From: Hydractinia symbiolongicarpus
Lineage: Eukaryota; Cnidaria; Hydrozoa; Anthoathecata; Hydractiniidae
DNA: 60,000 bases
Reading direction: 5' to 3'
Assembly (NCBI RefSeq): GCF_029227915.1
Contig: NC_079884.1
Span: forward strand, 7,380,001-7,440,000
Shown here one piece after another: positions 47,084 to 59,599 of this stretch (positions within the stretch are counted from its first letter, which is position 1; each line of letters opens with the position of its first letter). The notes under the pieces were generated by a model, which ran no database searches, was not told where the DNA came from, and saw only the letters and a list, made by a program, of their open reading frames with translations. A program made the translations under genes and the position numbers.

Positions 47084-47160
47084 CTAGTCGTAAGCCCGTG
47101 AAAAAATCAACGGAGATTATCTGTTGGGGAAGTTTGATAACTCGAGGAAAAATCCACGGA
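47084..47160 (-). mobile_element. Helitron-like 3'-end fragment
   Basis: AACTAGTCGTAAGCCCGTGA matches the 3' end (read inverted) of the element at 24054-24201, including the CTAG terminus with a flanking T on the minus strand. The hairpin is degenerate. A further AAAATCCACGG word follows near 47150. The 5' end is not found. Confidence 0.5.
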
Positions 47161-47655
47161 ATCCATCGTTAGCACGTTGTCTATTCTGCGGGGGTTTCGA
47201 AGTAAAGTTGCGCGCATCCATTTTAAATAGAAAAAATGCGTAGTATGAGATAAAGGATACTTCTTTAATAATATACTGATATAATTTTCCCTGTGTTTGT
47301 TAAAAAAATAACTAAAAATCACGCTTCAAATGAGTGTTGCCTTTTGAGTTTTCTACTCAAGTACTCCAGGTCCACTTGAATGGCACCCAAAACCCAGAGT
47401 ATTTTAAACGCCTTTTTAGTGCACGATCTCTTTGATACTTAATTTACCAAAAAAGTCCATCTTTTCATTTAGAATCTCATTGATTGACAATGCCATATCC
47501 GTTTAAGCTACAAACAATTTTACTGCGTTAATAGATTATAAGAAAAAATAATTCACGCATTTGACATAACAGGGGGTTAGTAATTAAATATAAGATGTGA
47601 TTAAGGGATTAATAAAAGATGACTCAGTATTTTGATCCGGAGAATGTCTAGACTA

Positions 47656-47808
47656 CTAGTTAGCGTGGAAAATCCACGGAATTTCGCCCCTCGCAGAAAA
47701 GTCGAAAAAAATACATTGCATTTGTTATTTGTGACTTACAATTTTCATGTGTGAATTAGCATGGCTTAGTTTTGGCCGATAGACGGACAACGTCTATTAT
47801 TATAGAGA
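47656..47808 (-). mobile_element. Non-autonomous Helitron-like element, 153 bp
   Basis: On the minus strand: TCTCTATAATAATAGACG after a flanking A, the hairpin CCACG/CGTGG with an A,T-rich loop near the 3' end, then CTAACTAG followed by T. Same architecture as 24054-24201. Confidence 0.65.
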
Positions 47809-47811
47809 TAG

Positions 47812-47935
47812 TCAGTAGTCCATGCATAAATCCACGGGTCTGTCTGTCCTCAACATATAACATTCCGTGTTTTCGCAACACGACTTTTTTCTCGCGCACA
47901 AGCAGACAAACGGAATACAGCTATTGTTTTAGAGA
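47812..47935 (-). mobile_element. Diverged Helitron-like element abutting the previous one
   Basis: Shares AAATCCACGGG, CTGTCTGTCC and the A-C-GGAATAC...TTTTAGAGA end with the neighbouring copy. The CTAG terminus has decayed. The head-to-tail position suggests tandem insertion. Confidence 0.45.
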
Positions 47936-48076
47936 TAATCATCATGGAAAATTCTTCACAAAAGTAACAAAGTAGCAAACACGCAGCAGATTGTCTCTAT
48001 TTACAAGGAGATATAAAACCTCTGTCTATCTAACCGTTTATTTACTCATAAGTAAACAATATGTAATTTTTTTTGC

Positions 48077-48244
48077 AAGTTGTCAAATGTGAACAAAAGC
48101 GTCGAGCGAACAATATCCCGCAACCGACAAGCTGCAAACTGGTTACTTCCGCACTTGCGTAACTCAGAGGAACAGCATTTAAAATGTTGCCATTTGCACC
48201 TTCTAAGGACACCCGTAGAACGAAATAATCCACCATGGCTCTGA
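48077..48244 (+). other. Orphan coding-like segment, possible last exon
   Basis: A polypyrimidine run ending TTTTTTTTGCAAG is followed by 55 open codons and TGA. The reading is protein-like (SVERTISRNRQAANWLLPHL..., then VERNNPPWL) and the stretch is richer in G and C than its neighbours. No upstream exon or start was found. It could be the tail of an unseen gene or a transposon remnant. I do not recognise it. Confidence 0.2.
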
Positions 48245-49051
48245 ATTTCAAAACAAGTGGCCATGCTGACGTTATTAACAATTAACACAATTTAGGAGTT
48301 GGATCTAACTAAATAACTGTCCGCTCCGCACATTGACAAGTGAATTTTTATAAGTTCAAAAAGTTTAAGGCCATTACATAGTTACTCGTGGGGACTTGGA
48401 AGTAGCTGTCTCATATCAACATCGACATGTCATATCAACATATTTTCATCAAGATTAAAAGCAATATCAAACATAAGAACCTACAACATTGGTGTTTAAA
48501 AGTACTAGTGGATAAGAAAAGTATCACACAAGAAATCGTTTAATTTGGATATGAGACATAGATCTACTAATTATTTTGATGATGAAAATCAGCCAATTTA
48601 GGGAAACTTAAGTGGCTGTTCTACAGTTATGAAAAGACGCCAGGTAAAAAAAAAATTATCTCCAAGATGAACCTGGTCAACATTGACAAATAAATAAAAA
48701 AACGATTTGATTCCTGAATTTCTTTTGTTAGGATTAAGGTTACCTCAAAAGATTTTTTGATAGCAACAGCAAATATTATTATGGAAGGGAAGCTAACAAG
48801 AAAAAGAACATATAAAAAAAGATGTCTTATAAAAATACCGCTACGTAAATATATACAGTACAAATAACTATAAAATTCGTCTTCATTACCAGACTCCTAG
48901 AAAATCACAAGTAAAATACATATTAAAAGTACTGGAAAACTACTTGCCTTTAATTTCTCTGCACACAATAAAATGTTACAAACAAAAACCAAATGACGGA
49001 ACAGAGCAATTTGTAATTTAGAAACACTAAAGACAGTTAAACTATTTCAAG

Positions 49052-50723
49052 ATGGCGCAAAATAAGGTATATTTTAAATTTTATTACTATATCACACTAA
49101 GAAAGACAGAGATGTATTAAAAAAACCCATTAGGAGACAAGCACGAAAAACAAATTGCACCCTGGTTAAATTTACTTTTAGATGTCTTGTTATGTCATGT
49201 GTTTTCACTCGACAAGTTGTGTTCTACAGCTTTACTTGTTAACTGTAAACTTTCTTTTTCCATTGATTAAATTGGATTTTTTTTACCACGACCTCCAAAT
49301 CTCTCATTGTTATTATTTTTATTATTATTATATATTTTCATCATTTTTAATAGCTGTTACTTATTAAAACTGCTAAAGGCGATTTCATCACGGTCAACCT
49401 TTTTTTCTAAGTTTTTAGTACATTTCCATAACTTGTACAGTTTCCAAAAAACTTATCGGTTCACAAAAATCGAAGTTTGAAGCTCAAGTGTGAGGAAAGG
49501 AAAAATAAATATCATGAACGAAACAGCCTATGAATTTTGCTGAAAACTGAAAACGAGTCTAAATTCTTTGTTTCCTCATCAAGTGTGGGAAACGACATAT
49601 TGATTGAGAAGTTCTAGCTCCCAACATTACACAGCAAATTTTTCTTAAATATTGAGGACTTAGTGGACCCTGACGTGAATTATTCTTTAAAGTGCGGCTT
49701 AAACAATTTAAATGCTGCTGGCCTAACCTATGCAACTTAAAAAGGACTACTTTCGCAATCTGCCAACTTTGTAAAATGATCGAAATATTGCCATTGTCTC
49801 GATATTTCGGCAAGGAACTGCAACTAAGCAAAGTTATGGAATTAACTTTCTCATCTTAATTTTTAATTTAGCTTTTATTTATCAATTTTTATCTGTAGTT
49901 GGTACGAAGAGAAACACCTAAAATTAACCAAGGATTGAGTATTGCGAAAGTCTTCACTGTGTCTTTTGCACAAGGTGGAAAGAGAGACACTTTGGCTGTG
50001 TCAAACTACGACAAAGACAAACCGACGCCACTGTCGCTCATAGCGTCGCCGACAATAATTAGAAAGTTTCGACGACGCGTAGAAGAATATAGTCCTGAAG
50101 AGAAACGCAAAAATGCTAGTTATAATGCTGTTGATAACAAACAATGTATAACTGAACAGTATTTGCGGGCAGAGGATTTCAATGTCGAAGAAGAGAGACC
50201 TCGCTCGAGTACGTGGGGTGGACAGGAAGGTTCGTTGTCCATTTCAGATGCCATTCCTCATGTTATAATGAACGCGGATCCCACAGTTAATGACAAGATA
50301 AAAAGATTTACATTAAATATGGAACGAAAATCAAAAAGTTGTAAAAAACTGAGAGAATTAGTTGAAAAAGTGTTACGAAAAAATTTAGAGCATTGTCACT
50401 ATGATGCACGTCTTTCTCGAAAGCGCTGTACACATTTAAGTCAAATACTAGAAACTACTTTTAAGTCAAGTCTTAATGTAAAGGGGACTGAGTACAAAGT
50501 TGTGGCCATTGTGTACATAGGTGAGATACGTGAAGATGGTATGAAGCAGTCTTGTCAATATAATTGGAATCCACATTCTGACGTATTTGTCATGGAAACC
50601 TACCGACGTGACGATATGTTTGCTACTGGCATTGTTTTTGCCACGTTGTTAGAAAGTCGAGAAGACATAGATAGCTTTTATACGTTTGACGAACGCTTAG
50701 AGAATGATGAAATGATGCTTTGA
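49052..50723 (+). CDS. Tctex1-domain protein (dynein light chain Tctex-type), 279 aa
   Basis: Exons 49052-49066 and 49899-50723. The large exon opens right after the acceptor TTTTTATCTGTAG, with an in-frame stop (the TAG itself) before it and no ATG, so an upstream start is needed. ATGGCGCAAAATAAG|GTATAT at 49052 supplies five codons in phase 0. Residues 1 to about 150 are basic and probably unstructured (EEYSPEEKRKN, acidic patch near 100). Residues about 153-257 form a Tctex1 domain: helical ELVEKVLRKNLEHCHYDARLSRKRC, then YKVVAIVYIGEI, W(N)PHSD, and the closing strand FATGIVFATLLE. A divergent acidic tail follows. Tctex1 proteins dimerise and bind dynein intermediate chain in cytoplasmic, ciliary or flagellar dynein; a long N-terminal extension is typical of TCTEX1D-type members. 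The exon 1 assignment is inferred. Confidence 0.75.
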
Positions 50724-53700
50724 TTGTCATACATAGCGGTTGCTAAGCTGGTTTATTAACTTAATGAAAAAAGCATTTTGTATGGACATTTGTTGTGGTT
50801 ACAAATTTTTTCCTTTTTAGTTTATCAGCCATATATATAGCTATATACTGCTGATAAAATATTATTTCATAATGTAGCTAGCTAACAAAGTACACTTATT
50901 CAAAATTTGGTAAAAGTTTGGATTTATTTTATTCTCTTTTGATACCAGTTTTTAAGAGGAGCTAACATAAATTTTTTCGTTGTATGCATACGAAATATTT
51001 TTATAAAATGGCTGGTATTTAAGATTGTGGCAAAATATTGATGTGTTTTGGGTTGCTTTTTTCGTTAACAATTCGCTTCAAAATATCTATTTGGATAAGT
51101 AGATGATAAATGTACATAGAATGAAACCAATTTTTTGCGCACGCTTTTTATTAAAACCCCATCCAACTCGAGGCTGCGGAAAATCATTGATGTGTTGTGC
51201 ACATTATGGATGTAATGAAAATTTAAGTATATCTGTTTATTAAGGAAGAGTAGTTAAATAAGTGTAAAATTAATAGGGTTGTATTATAGGAAGGATTTTA
51301 AACAAATGACGTTGATCAAGTTATTGTCGAAGCAACTTGATAATGTCCCATGTTGTACGTAGTCACTACATGTTGACAACAATATAAACGTGAAGTACAG
51401 ACCATATCAACAAACATTATTTTTTGTTATTTAATTTAAAGTGATGATAAAGTCACTCTAATATTTGTACACAGTAATGTAAATATGCATGTTGTTTTAT
51501 GTCTTGTGGATGTTATACGAAATTGCAAACAATATTTCAACTATTTGATAAGATTGGACACAAGCCAGTCAAGTTTAACAATGTTTTTTTTATAATCCGA
51601 AGAGCACTACCACCGAACACTTAAATGCAAATGAAAACAGAAAACAAAACATAGATTTGGTTTAAATTAAAATTATTTGTCGTTCTGTAGAAAAGCGAGA
51701 GTGAAGTATGAAAAGCTTCACTTATCCAGCTATAGCGTAACTTTCATAAAATTGGCGAGATTTATGGGCTAAATACCTAATTTGCACTTCATTCGTGTCA
51801 ATATGGTTCTCTCGCCTATTCAAAGCCGAAAGTAGCGCTTAATTGTTTTTTCCGGAGTTGTAATCATTTTTAATTGTTCCTAATTACATAATCAGCATCA
51901 CTCTCTGGTAATTTTATTGTTCACAAGAACAACAGGAAACTGTATCAAGGCAAGAGTAATGGCCATGTGATTTCTTAACTACAAAATAACAAGAATTTTT
52001 CATTTAACTGTTTGAAATCGGAAAAAAATAAGGGTTCTCATCTGACTGCAGTGGAATCTTTTTATAATGTCCATCCTAGATGACAAAGTCTCACAATAAA
52101 ACCGTTACGTAGTAGATACCTTATAACGGACACCTCTCTACAGTCGAATTTCTTTGAAGGTTTTTATTAACATTATCTTCCGAGTTGAACTCTCTATAAC
52201 AGCCTAGCAATGGATTATATAAAACGATTTTTGTAAGAATTCTATAGTTTACGTAAGACAACATTGTACTTTTTTTTTCTTCCATCATTTTTTTATTTAT
52301 AGCTAGTTCATGGTCTTTCACGTTTAAAAAAATAGAAACGCGCGGAAATTTCTGGAGTTTTACTTTTCTGAATTAAATATATTCACATTTTATTGTTCCT
52401 TAGACTGTTTTTCCCACAACCAGGCTCTAGACACACCTCGATTTGACACATGCAGTCGATTACACTCAGTAATAGAAGCCCCTTGAGAAGAACCTCTATG
52501 TAACTCTCTATAGCAAACACTGATTTGCAGCCCTAAAGATGTCAGCTGTGGAGGACTTTTATACCCCTTTTGTAAGCGAGATTGAATGAGGCGTGATCTT
52601 ACTGAAGTTTCTTTTTACAATCTTTATTGCTTACTTGTATCTTGTTGTCTATTGTCCTGGGAAGATCAAATTTACGTATTTATTAGATCTATCAAAATCA
52701 AAAAAAACTTTTTGTATCAAACACACACATTTTTAAAACAAGATTTGTCTAAGAGTAAAACGAGAGATTCTGTTTATACTCTGTTTTTACTCATCGCAAA
52801 CTCAAAGCAGTATGCTTCAGCGGATCTCTTTAATAATAGCCGTCTGTCTCTGCGCAAAATGGTAACCGCAGTAGCGTGACACATGAAATGCAGTATATAA
52901 AGGACGGGTAAACAGTGGATTAATCCACGGGCCCTCTTTTTATCATAGTAGAAACATCGCTTGTTCACATCGCAATCGTCTGATAGCGTAAAACTGTTTT
53001 AAATTTAATTAAGAGAGTTTCGAGATCTGGATAAAATAAATGTTCACATTGAGACAAAAGCTGACATATATGATGGTGTTTAACGTTTCCATTTAATTTT
53101 AAATATACCTAGCTTACAAAGAAGCGTATTTTGTTAAAACAAATCCCCCGTAACTCCAATACTGTTGTTTTTTCTGTTCTAATTAATTGTAAGAAATATA
53201 TGAAAAAAAAAACAAATCTCCCCCTCATTAGCTAAGACGATTGTAAAATTAAAATTAATTTTAATTTTATTGTTTATTTATTATTTTGCAATCCTCCAAC
53301 ATTGTTATGTGATGAGCGAAGAGTAATAAATTGGTAATGATGTGATTTTTAAAATTGCTAGCTTCTAAACCTGACAACGATATTGTGTTGTCATGTTTCT
53401 AAGCCAATCGAGTAACGACGTACGTCACACGAACGTGTGTCGTACAACATTCCACGCAAATTTTTAATTCCAAATGACAAACTACCGTATAAGGTAGAAA
53501 CGTTTTAACCTTTTTTTTGATTCATATACTTAATGGAATTTGTTCAATATTTGATTACAACATTCGAAATTACCATCACTAGCTTGGTCTACTAAAACAA
53601 TAAATTTAAATCGAATGAATCTTAAACTAGTAAAGAGAATTGTAAATAAATAATTTTTTTAATTTTCTCAGAATCTTAAAAAAATAGATAGATAGCTGCT

Positions 53701-54847
53701 TCCTGCTTGTGAACAGTAAATAAATTAGAAATAAAGGCTATTGATAGTTTAGAATGAGTTTTGACGAAAGATATTTCAAGTGTTTTTTTTTTATGTACTC
53801 AAAATTAAAGTTAATAAATAATTATTATTCAAAATTACCATTTTTTTTTTCTATTACTTATCAACTTCCACAACAAAAGCGCTATCTAACTTAAACCCGA
53901 CATAAAATCTACGTTTATATTTTCTCTTCTTCTTTCAACAACACTGGCTGCCACAACTTGTGAAGAGCTGATAGGTAAAATACGATTTTAAATGCTTTCC
54001 TGCCTACCGGTTGGAATGCGTCGATACCACGGCATGTAAAGTACGCCTTTTATTCTACAAACCAATATCTTTTGCAAGAAACAGTATACATCTGATATTC
54101 TATTATTTTCGGCTTTATGTGGTCCGAAATAACAGGTGCGTAGGAAACATTTAAAATTACACTAGGATTTTGTATTTGGCTTTGTTTTATTGAAGTTATA
54201 TGAAAGTAAACAAAATAAGCTGTGAAGTACGGTTTTAACAAGTTTTTTTAAATCGCTGTCACCTGTTGTCAATTTAGTAACATGTGAACTCAAAAAGTTA
54301 ATTATAAAGTTAATTTCACGTTAAATTCAGGAAAGCATGCGGCACATCAAAGAAATAATGTTCTTCCTAATTGTGCACGGCAAGGAAATCAAAGCGAGAA
54401 ATTAGTTGCAGTTTTCAAACAATTAATGTCGCATTTTACTTCCATATTATGCGCATGATTCAGAAAATTATTTTAATGTAGCGATATAGATGGTAATATT
54501 CCAATCAGACCTCTTATGCGTTATTTTCAGATGACATTAAATACAGGAAGTTCCAAATTATGTCCTAAAATACTAAGTATTTAAAAATTAGTGTTAAAGT
54601 AATTCCGCTACAGAGTCATTGATACACCCGTATGGAAGATGCCTACTCATGAATATGATCAACTTCTTTAACTTTGAATTAATCCTAATTAGAAATATTA
54701 ATTACCTCCTGAGTGCTTGTAATTAGTTCTTACATAACAATTTGTTCAATGAAACAGTAATTTATATATGAATCTGTCATTTTTAACTTCTTGAAAAACA
54801 ATACCAGGTTTGTGACTAAGCAGATCAAATTATGTAATCTCAAACTG
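50724..54847. other. Intergenic DNA, no gene seen
   Basis: AT-rich. It contains an imperfect palindrome at about 50822-50856 (TTATCAGC...GCTGATAA), a 24-bp A/T palindrome near 53249-53272, and a Helitron-like scrap at 52912-52945. No supported exon. Confidence 0.45.
52912..52945. mobile_element. Helitron-like hairpin remnant
   Basis: GTGGATTAATCCACGGGCCC followed by TCTTTTTAT parallels CCGTGGTAATTCCACGGG...TCCTTTTTAT at 24066-24100. Only the hairpin end is left. Confidence 0.35.
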
Positions 54848-54855
54848 TATATAAA
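54848..54855 (+). promoter_or_regulatory. TATA box of the forward CBM14-like gene
   Basis: TATATAAA 101 nt upstream of the ATG at 54949, with no other ATG in between. Fits a transcription start near 54880. Confidence 0.6.
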
Positions 54856-54948
54856 CCCCTTGGTAAGAAAAAAAGTCAACTCAAATTTCATTCACTACAA
54901 ACACAAAATAATAAAAACGAAAACAAAGTTAATTTTTTGGGCACCAAC

Positions 54949-55866
54949 ATGATTGCTGCTTTTACTTTATTTGCAATGCTTGCTGGTAAGTGGCGTAGTT
55001 AAAGATATATAAAATTATAATAAAATTAAATACATATGTTCATCAATTTCAAAAGAACATGGTGTACTAATTGGAATATGTGATTTTATTATTTTCACTT
55101 TTATAATTCTGTATGCAGTAAGTTCTAGCTTATAGTTTTTCTATATTAGTACATACTAACATTTTTAGGTTCTCAAGCACTCCAAATTAATCCCGCAACT
55201 GGCCCTACACCCCCTGCACTTGACTGTAAGTATAACTTAATTTATTTTTTCCTGCATCCATTTAATAACTGCAATGAAATTTAAGATGAATTTCTAGCTA
55301 ATTAGATTATATTAAATAAAAATTATCCCTTCTATAACTTTCAGGTCCTAATAGCAGATGTGCTGGTAAGTCTGATGGAAGCTACAGAATTCCAGAATTT
55401 CCAAATTATTTTGTCCAGTGTGTTAGTGGAAAGGCTCATTGTCAGGCATGTTGGCCGTTGTCTTTATATTACAAAGAGGAATGCAACCAATGTTTATATA
55501 CGCCATCAGGTATGTAGCTAGCTACAGTGTTGTATTTGTTTTGGAATAAAAGAACTTAGGATTCCGGAGTTTTGAGTTTTACCGATTTTTGAATATTTGT
55601 TGATAATCCAGTGCTCTTTTTTTCTAGATCCCTGCCACACAACAAAATCATGGGTGCCCGAAGTGCAATACACATGTCCTGATATTTGTGCTGCACGTGG
55701 ACCCAATTTCAAAGGAAATATTCGCGATAATAATGAGCCTCGTCATTATGTTGCTTGCTGGAACGGAGTTACTGTTGGATGCGTCAACTGTCCAAAACCA
55801 TTACTTTTCAATGAACAAGAAGGTGCTTGCTTATGGGAAGGAAAATACTTGACCAAACCATTGTAA
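54949..55866 (+). CDS. Secreted protein with two chitin-binding type-2-like domains (165 aa)
   Basis: Exons 54949-54985, 55169-55225, 55345-55509, 55628-55866; all introns are phase 1 GT/AG, total 498 nt. Signal peptide (MIAAFTLFAMLAGSQA), short Pro/Thr linker (TGPTPPALD), then two Cys-rich modules, one per exon: CAGKSDGSY...YFVQCVSGKAHCQACWPLS...CNQC, and CPDICAARGP...RHYVACWNGVTVGCVNCPKPLLFNEQEGACLW. The D-G, Y/F..C.nG and CP..L.Fne..C pattern is that of CBM14/peritrophin-A domains, with extra cysteines. Probably binds chitin or a related glycan in an extracellular coat (perisarc, nematocyst or mucus). It converges on its paralogue at 58148-58951. The exon-per-domain, phase-1 layout is typical of shuffled extracellular modules. 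Confidence 0.85.
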
Positions 55867-57987
55867 ACATATTCAAGATTCATCAATTGTCAAACCTGAA
55901 TTTATCACTTCCTAATAATTAGCATTTTTACAACTACAATGTACACAATTGTTAAATTATATATTTATGCATAAATGCGAACATACTTTTAGATTTTGTT
56001 TTCTTTCATCCCTCGCGTTCGCATAATGCTGCAGTTGCTTATATGCTCACTTGATAAATATCTGCTGCTAGGATGCCAATAAATCTTAATTCTCCCTCTC
56101 ATTCTCTAACTTGAAATAGTTCTTTCCAGTTTTTAGGGTCGCTTTTGAAAATTGAATTCAATTGCAACTTTTTGGCACAGCCATAGACTAATTTCTGTTA
56201 CGATATTGTTGTTATTTCTATAAATAACACACTACATTGTGAGAACTTGGAGCGCTTTGTATCTCTTTGCGCAAACCACAATTAACCCGGTGAGAAAGGG
56301 ATAAGGGTGGGCATTTTTAGAATTTTAACTTATGTTGAATATCAGTCTAAATTGTGAACTTATCGTTTTTCTATCTTTCTTTGCATTATTTCTTGTTTGA
56401 AGTTACTAAGTAGTCCTGTAAAATATGCGCCATCTGAGAATGAGATTTCGTCCTAATTGGGGAACACATTCGCATAGAAATGTAACCAGTATGTGAAAAG
56501 TTACCTAACTCCCTCTATTTAATTTAAAAATGTGGATTTGTAAATTGCTTCGCAAAGTAGATTTTAATAAATCTTTAAAAATTGAGTTGAAGGCTTGTTG
56601 TCCTTAAAAATATTCCAAAAATGTTAAAAATTATAAATCTAAGATTTTTAGAGGGTAACAATGCCTCCTTTCGATTTTAATGAAGGTTCTTCAAACTTAT
56701 ATATACAAAAAAAATTACAGGAGTAAACCAAAGCAATAACCAACCAAATACTTGTACGTTTTCGAAAATTCTAGGAACAAAAACAAATTTCAAACTTTGT
56801 ATACTTGTGCACCACATCTCTTCATGGGTTCCAACGATGGCAGAGTAGCGGTAAATGGAAGGGGGTCACGTTTTTTGCTAAATACTGCATTTTTAGATCT
56901 CTCAGAGCATTTTTAGAGAAAAAATGTTTTCCTTTATTATTTGCGACATTTCTTTTTTATTATCATAAAGAGCAGCATTTTACAAATCTTTCGCTTTTAC
57001 AACCTATATTACCACCTCCATCTTAAAAATTGGTTTGAAAGACTTTATATACCTTCTAAACAAATCAAAGAAAAAGCTTTGTAATATAAAATCTGGAATA
57101 ATAATAATTTTTAAAATTTTTGCGTCATCGCATCTGACTGTGAACGTTTTTCCTTGTGGTTAGTACAAATAAAGTTGGTGCGCTTTACCTTGCCCCCTTT
57201 TGACGATTGTTTTATGTTATCTGTTCCAATATTTATTTGTCATATTTTTCTGAACTCTTTTGACAGCTCTGTTTTGACTACCTTTGCTTTACATTAGACC
57301 TTTGTTTCAACTTGTTACGTTGTTTGTTTGTTGTTTTCTATGAGTTTTTTTGTTTTTTGGCACGTATAGATCTTAATTGAAACAAATGTAGTATTTCGGC
57401 TAACATTTATCTAGCCTGATGAGGAGTTAGCATGGCTAGACAGCTGTGTTTATGGTTTTTTTTGTCAAGTTTTATTCAATTTCATAGTGATTTTTATTCT
57501 AGGTAATATTATTTCTTGTTTTGTGTTATCTTCACCGGATGAGTTTCACAAGTTGTAGTTTATGTCTTAATTTTATTTAGCTACCTAATGAAATTCAAAG
57601 TAGTCAGACAATGATTTTATATGTGAAAATATGCCACAGCAACTATGGGTTCCGTGTTTCTACTACCGCTTGGTAGTTGAAACTTTAAGCGTTGATACGC
57701 CAAGTCTTGGTATTTTTTTAATTCTTTTCTCGCATGAAAAAAGCAGATCTACTGTTACAGCAGCAATGCGATAACAGTAGGTTGTCCATATTTTTAACAA
57801 CATAAAAATATTTTATTTAACATTTCAGTCTGCTGTGACAGTATGTCGATAAAATAGTTAAATAGAAACCGGTAAAAACATGTGCGTCACGGTTAAACAA
57901 CCGTAAATTTTAATCCGGGAAAAGTTTACAAATTAGCTACTTTCCCTTAGTTTTTCTAAGTTAAGTAAGGAGTTACCAATGGTTTGT
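55867..57987. other. Spacer between the convergent CBM14-like genes
   Basis: No gene seen. AATAAA at 56078-56083 could end the forward transcript. The open frame at 56805-57026 has no recognisable features. Confidence 0.45.
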
Positions 57988-57993
57988 TTTATT
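57988..57993 (-). terminator. Candidate poly(A) signal of the reverse CBM14-like gene
   Basis: AATAAA on the minus strand about 155 nt past the stop at 58148. Confidence 0.4.
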
Positions 57994-58147
57994 CAGAAAT
58001 CTTTCTCGATAAAAATATAAAAGAAATAACAATAATAATTGAGTACAATAAACTTTATATTTCAAAAAGTTGTGCCTCTAAACTTAACAAATAAAATTAA
58101 TAATCTTGGAATCCCTTTTATCAACGTCAAATTAAAAGTTAGAATTT

Positions 58148-58951
58148 TCACAATGGTTTGGTCAAGTATTTTCCCTCCCATAAGCATGCGTTTTCTTGTT
58201 CATTGAAAAGTAATGGTTTTGGACAGTTGACGCATCCAACAGTAACTCCGTTCCAGCAACCAACATAATGACGAGGCTCGTTACTATCGCGAATATTTCC
58301 TTTGAAATCGGGTCCACGTGCAGGGCAAATATCAGGGCATGTGTATCTTACTTCAGGCACCCATGTTTGTGTTGTGTGGCAGGGATCTAAAATTAATAGA
58401 TAAAAAACAAAATGAGATACAATATTGAATATGAAGTTATTGTTGTAAAACAGTAACAAGTATATGCAGCACTTACCGCTTAAACCGTACAAGCATTGAT
58501 TACACTGTTGTTTGAATTTCATAGATAATGGCCAACATGCTTGACAATATGCTTTTCCGCCAACACATTGTACAAAATAGTTATCTTTGTATCCGTGAAC
58601 ACCATCGTAGTTGTAGTTGCCATCAGACTTACCAGCGCACATTGAGTTTGAACCTAAGAAATAAAAAATACTTATTTGTAAGAAAGTTAAGAATTCTGAT
58701 ATGATTCGAGTTATAAGATAACTGTTAAGAAAAAAAAATTAAATAAACGTAAATACTACTTACATGCTACTGGTGGTGGTGTTGGTCCAGTGACAGTGGG
58801 AACATTTAATGCAGAAATTCCTAAAATAGATAACAAAATTATTTTGATAAATTAAAGACTACTTTAGTGAAGAATTAATACAATTTCGGTACCTTGATAT
58901 CAAACAATTCTTACCTGATAAAATAAATGAAATTGCAATGAAACTCTTCAT
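58148..58951 (-). CDS. Secreted protein with two chitin-binding type-2-like domains, paralogue (169 aa)
   Basis: Minus-strand exons 58915-58951, 58764-58820, 58477-58653, 58148-58386; phase-1 introns throughout, 510 nt. Exons 1, 2 and 4 are exactly the same length as in the forward paralogue (37, 57, 239 nt); exon 3 is 12 nt longer (an insert around NYDGVHGY). Signal peptide MKSFIAISFILSG, linker TVTGPTPPPVA, then the two CBM14-like modules. Exon 4 differs at only 8 of 79 residues from the paralogue, while the signal peptide and linker are largely replaced. This suggests recent duplication with strong constraint on, or gene conversion of, the second module. Same inferred role as the forward gene. 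Confidence 0.85.
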
Positions 58952-59599
58952 CTTTGTAAAGCGTTCGACACTTCGTTATATTTCTTGTTCAGTGGTCAGT
59001 CCAGCTGATTTGATTGATTAACTTGAATAACTAATTTACCTGTATATGGACCTGCCTTTAAACAGTTTGTTCTGTAATTATCGTTATATAACATTTCACA
59101 ACAAAATTACAATTTTTTACCTAATTGCGGCAGGTCATTAGTGATATTGTAAATCACCGGATACGTACATAGCACCCAATCATCTTCACCAGAACACCCT
59201 TCTTTTTTGTTTATTTTTAGGTAACCATATTAATATGTCAATAGAGAAATTATAATGCCATATAATAAAATCTTTCGCAACAAATATTTTGTCTTCTATT
59301 TTTATATCTTATTTTCAAGTTTAATATAATTGATCATATATAGCTACCTAAAACTTTTATAAATTAGTATTACTTTTAAAAGAAATAGAAAAATAGAATA
59401 ATATAATATGAATAAATGGAATGAAAATTTAGATTTTAACTGAAAAAATATTCGCAATTTCACCCACCTATTGCACCGACGTGTGGCTATTCTTATATAA
59501 AAGATACATTCGGGGAATAATTCCCCCGAAATGTGGATTTTTTTCCTTTTTGACAAAAGATTAACACTTTTTTCTTCAGATTTATCCAGTTCTTTTCTA
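58952..59599. other. Upstream region of the reverse CBM14-like gene, otherwise empty
   Basis: Should hold the promoter of the gene ending at 58951. No clear TATA octamer is seen and no other gene. Confidence 0.4.

Larger units (their letters stand above)
46547..49051. other. Intergenic DNA with Helitron-like fragments
   Basis: Contains at least three related Helitron-like fragments (47084-47160, 47656-47808, 47812-47935) and one orphan open segment at 48077-48244. No complete gene seen. Confidence 0.5.

Noticed and set aside
49559-49831. 90-codon minus frame in the Tctex1 intron
   Set aside because: No recognisable domain, start context or partner exon; perhaps a transposon scrap, but I cannot support it.
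53249-53272. 24-bp perfect A/T palindrome
   Set aside because: Made only of A and T runs; expected by chance in such DNA.
56283-56310. TTAACCCGGTGAGAAAGGG as a piggyBac-like end
   Set aside because: No inverted partner within reach and no empty-site comparison available.
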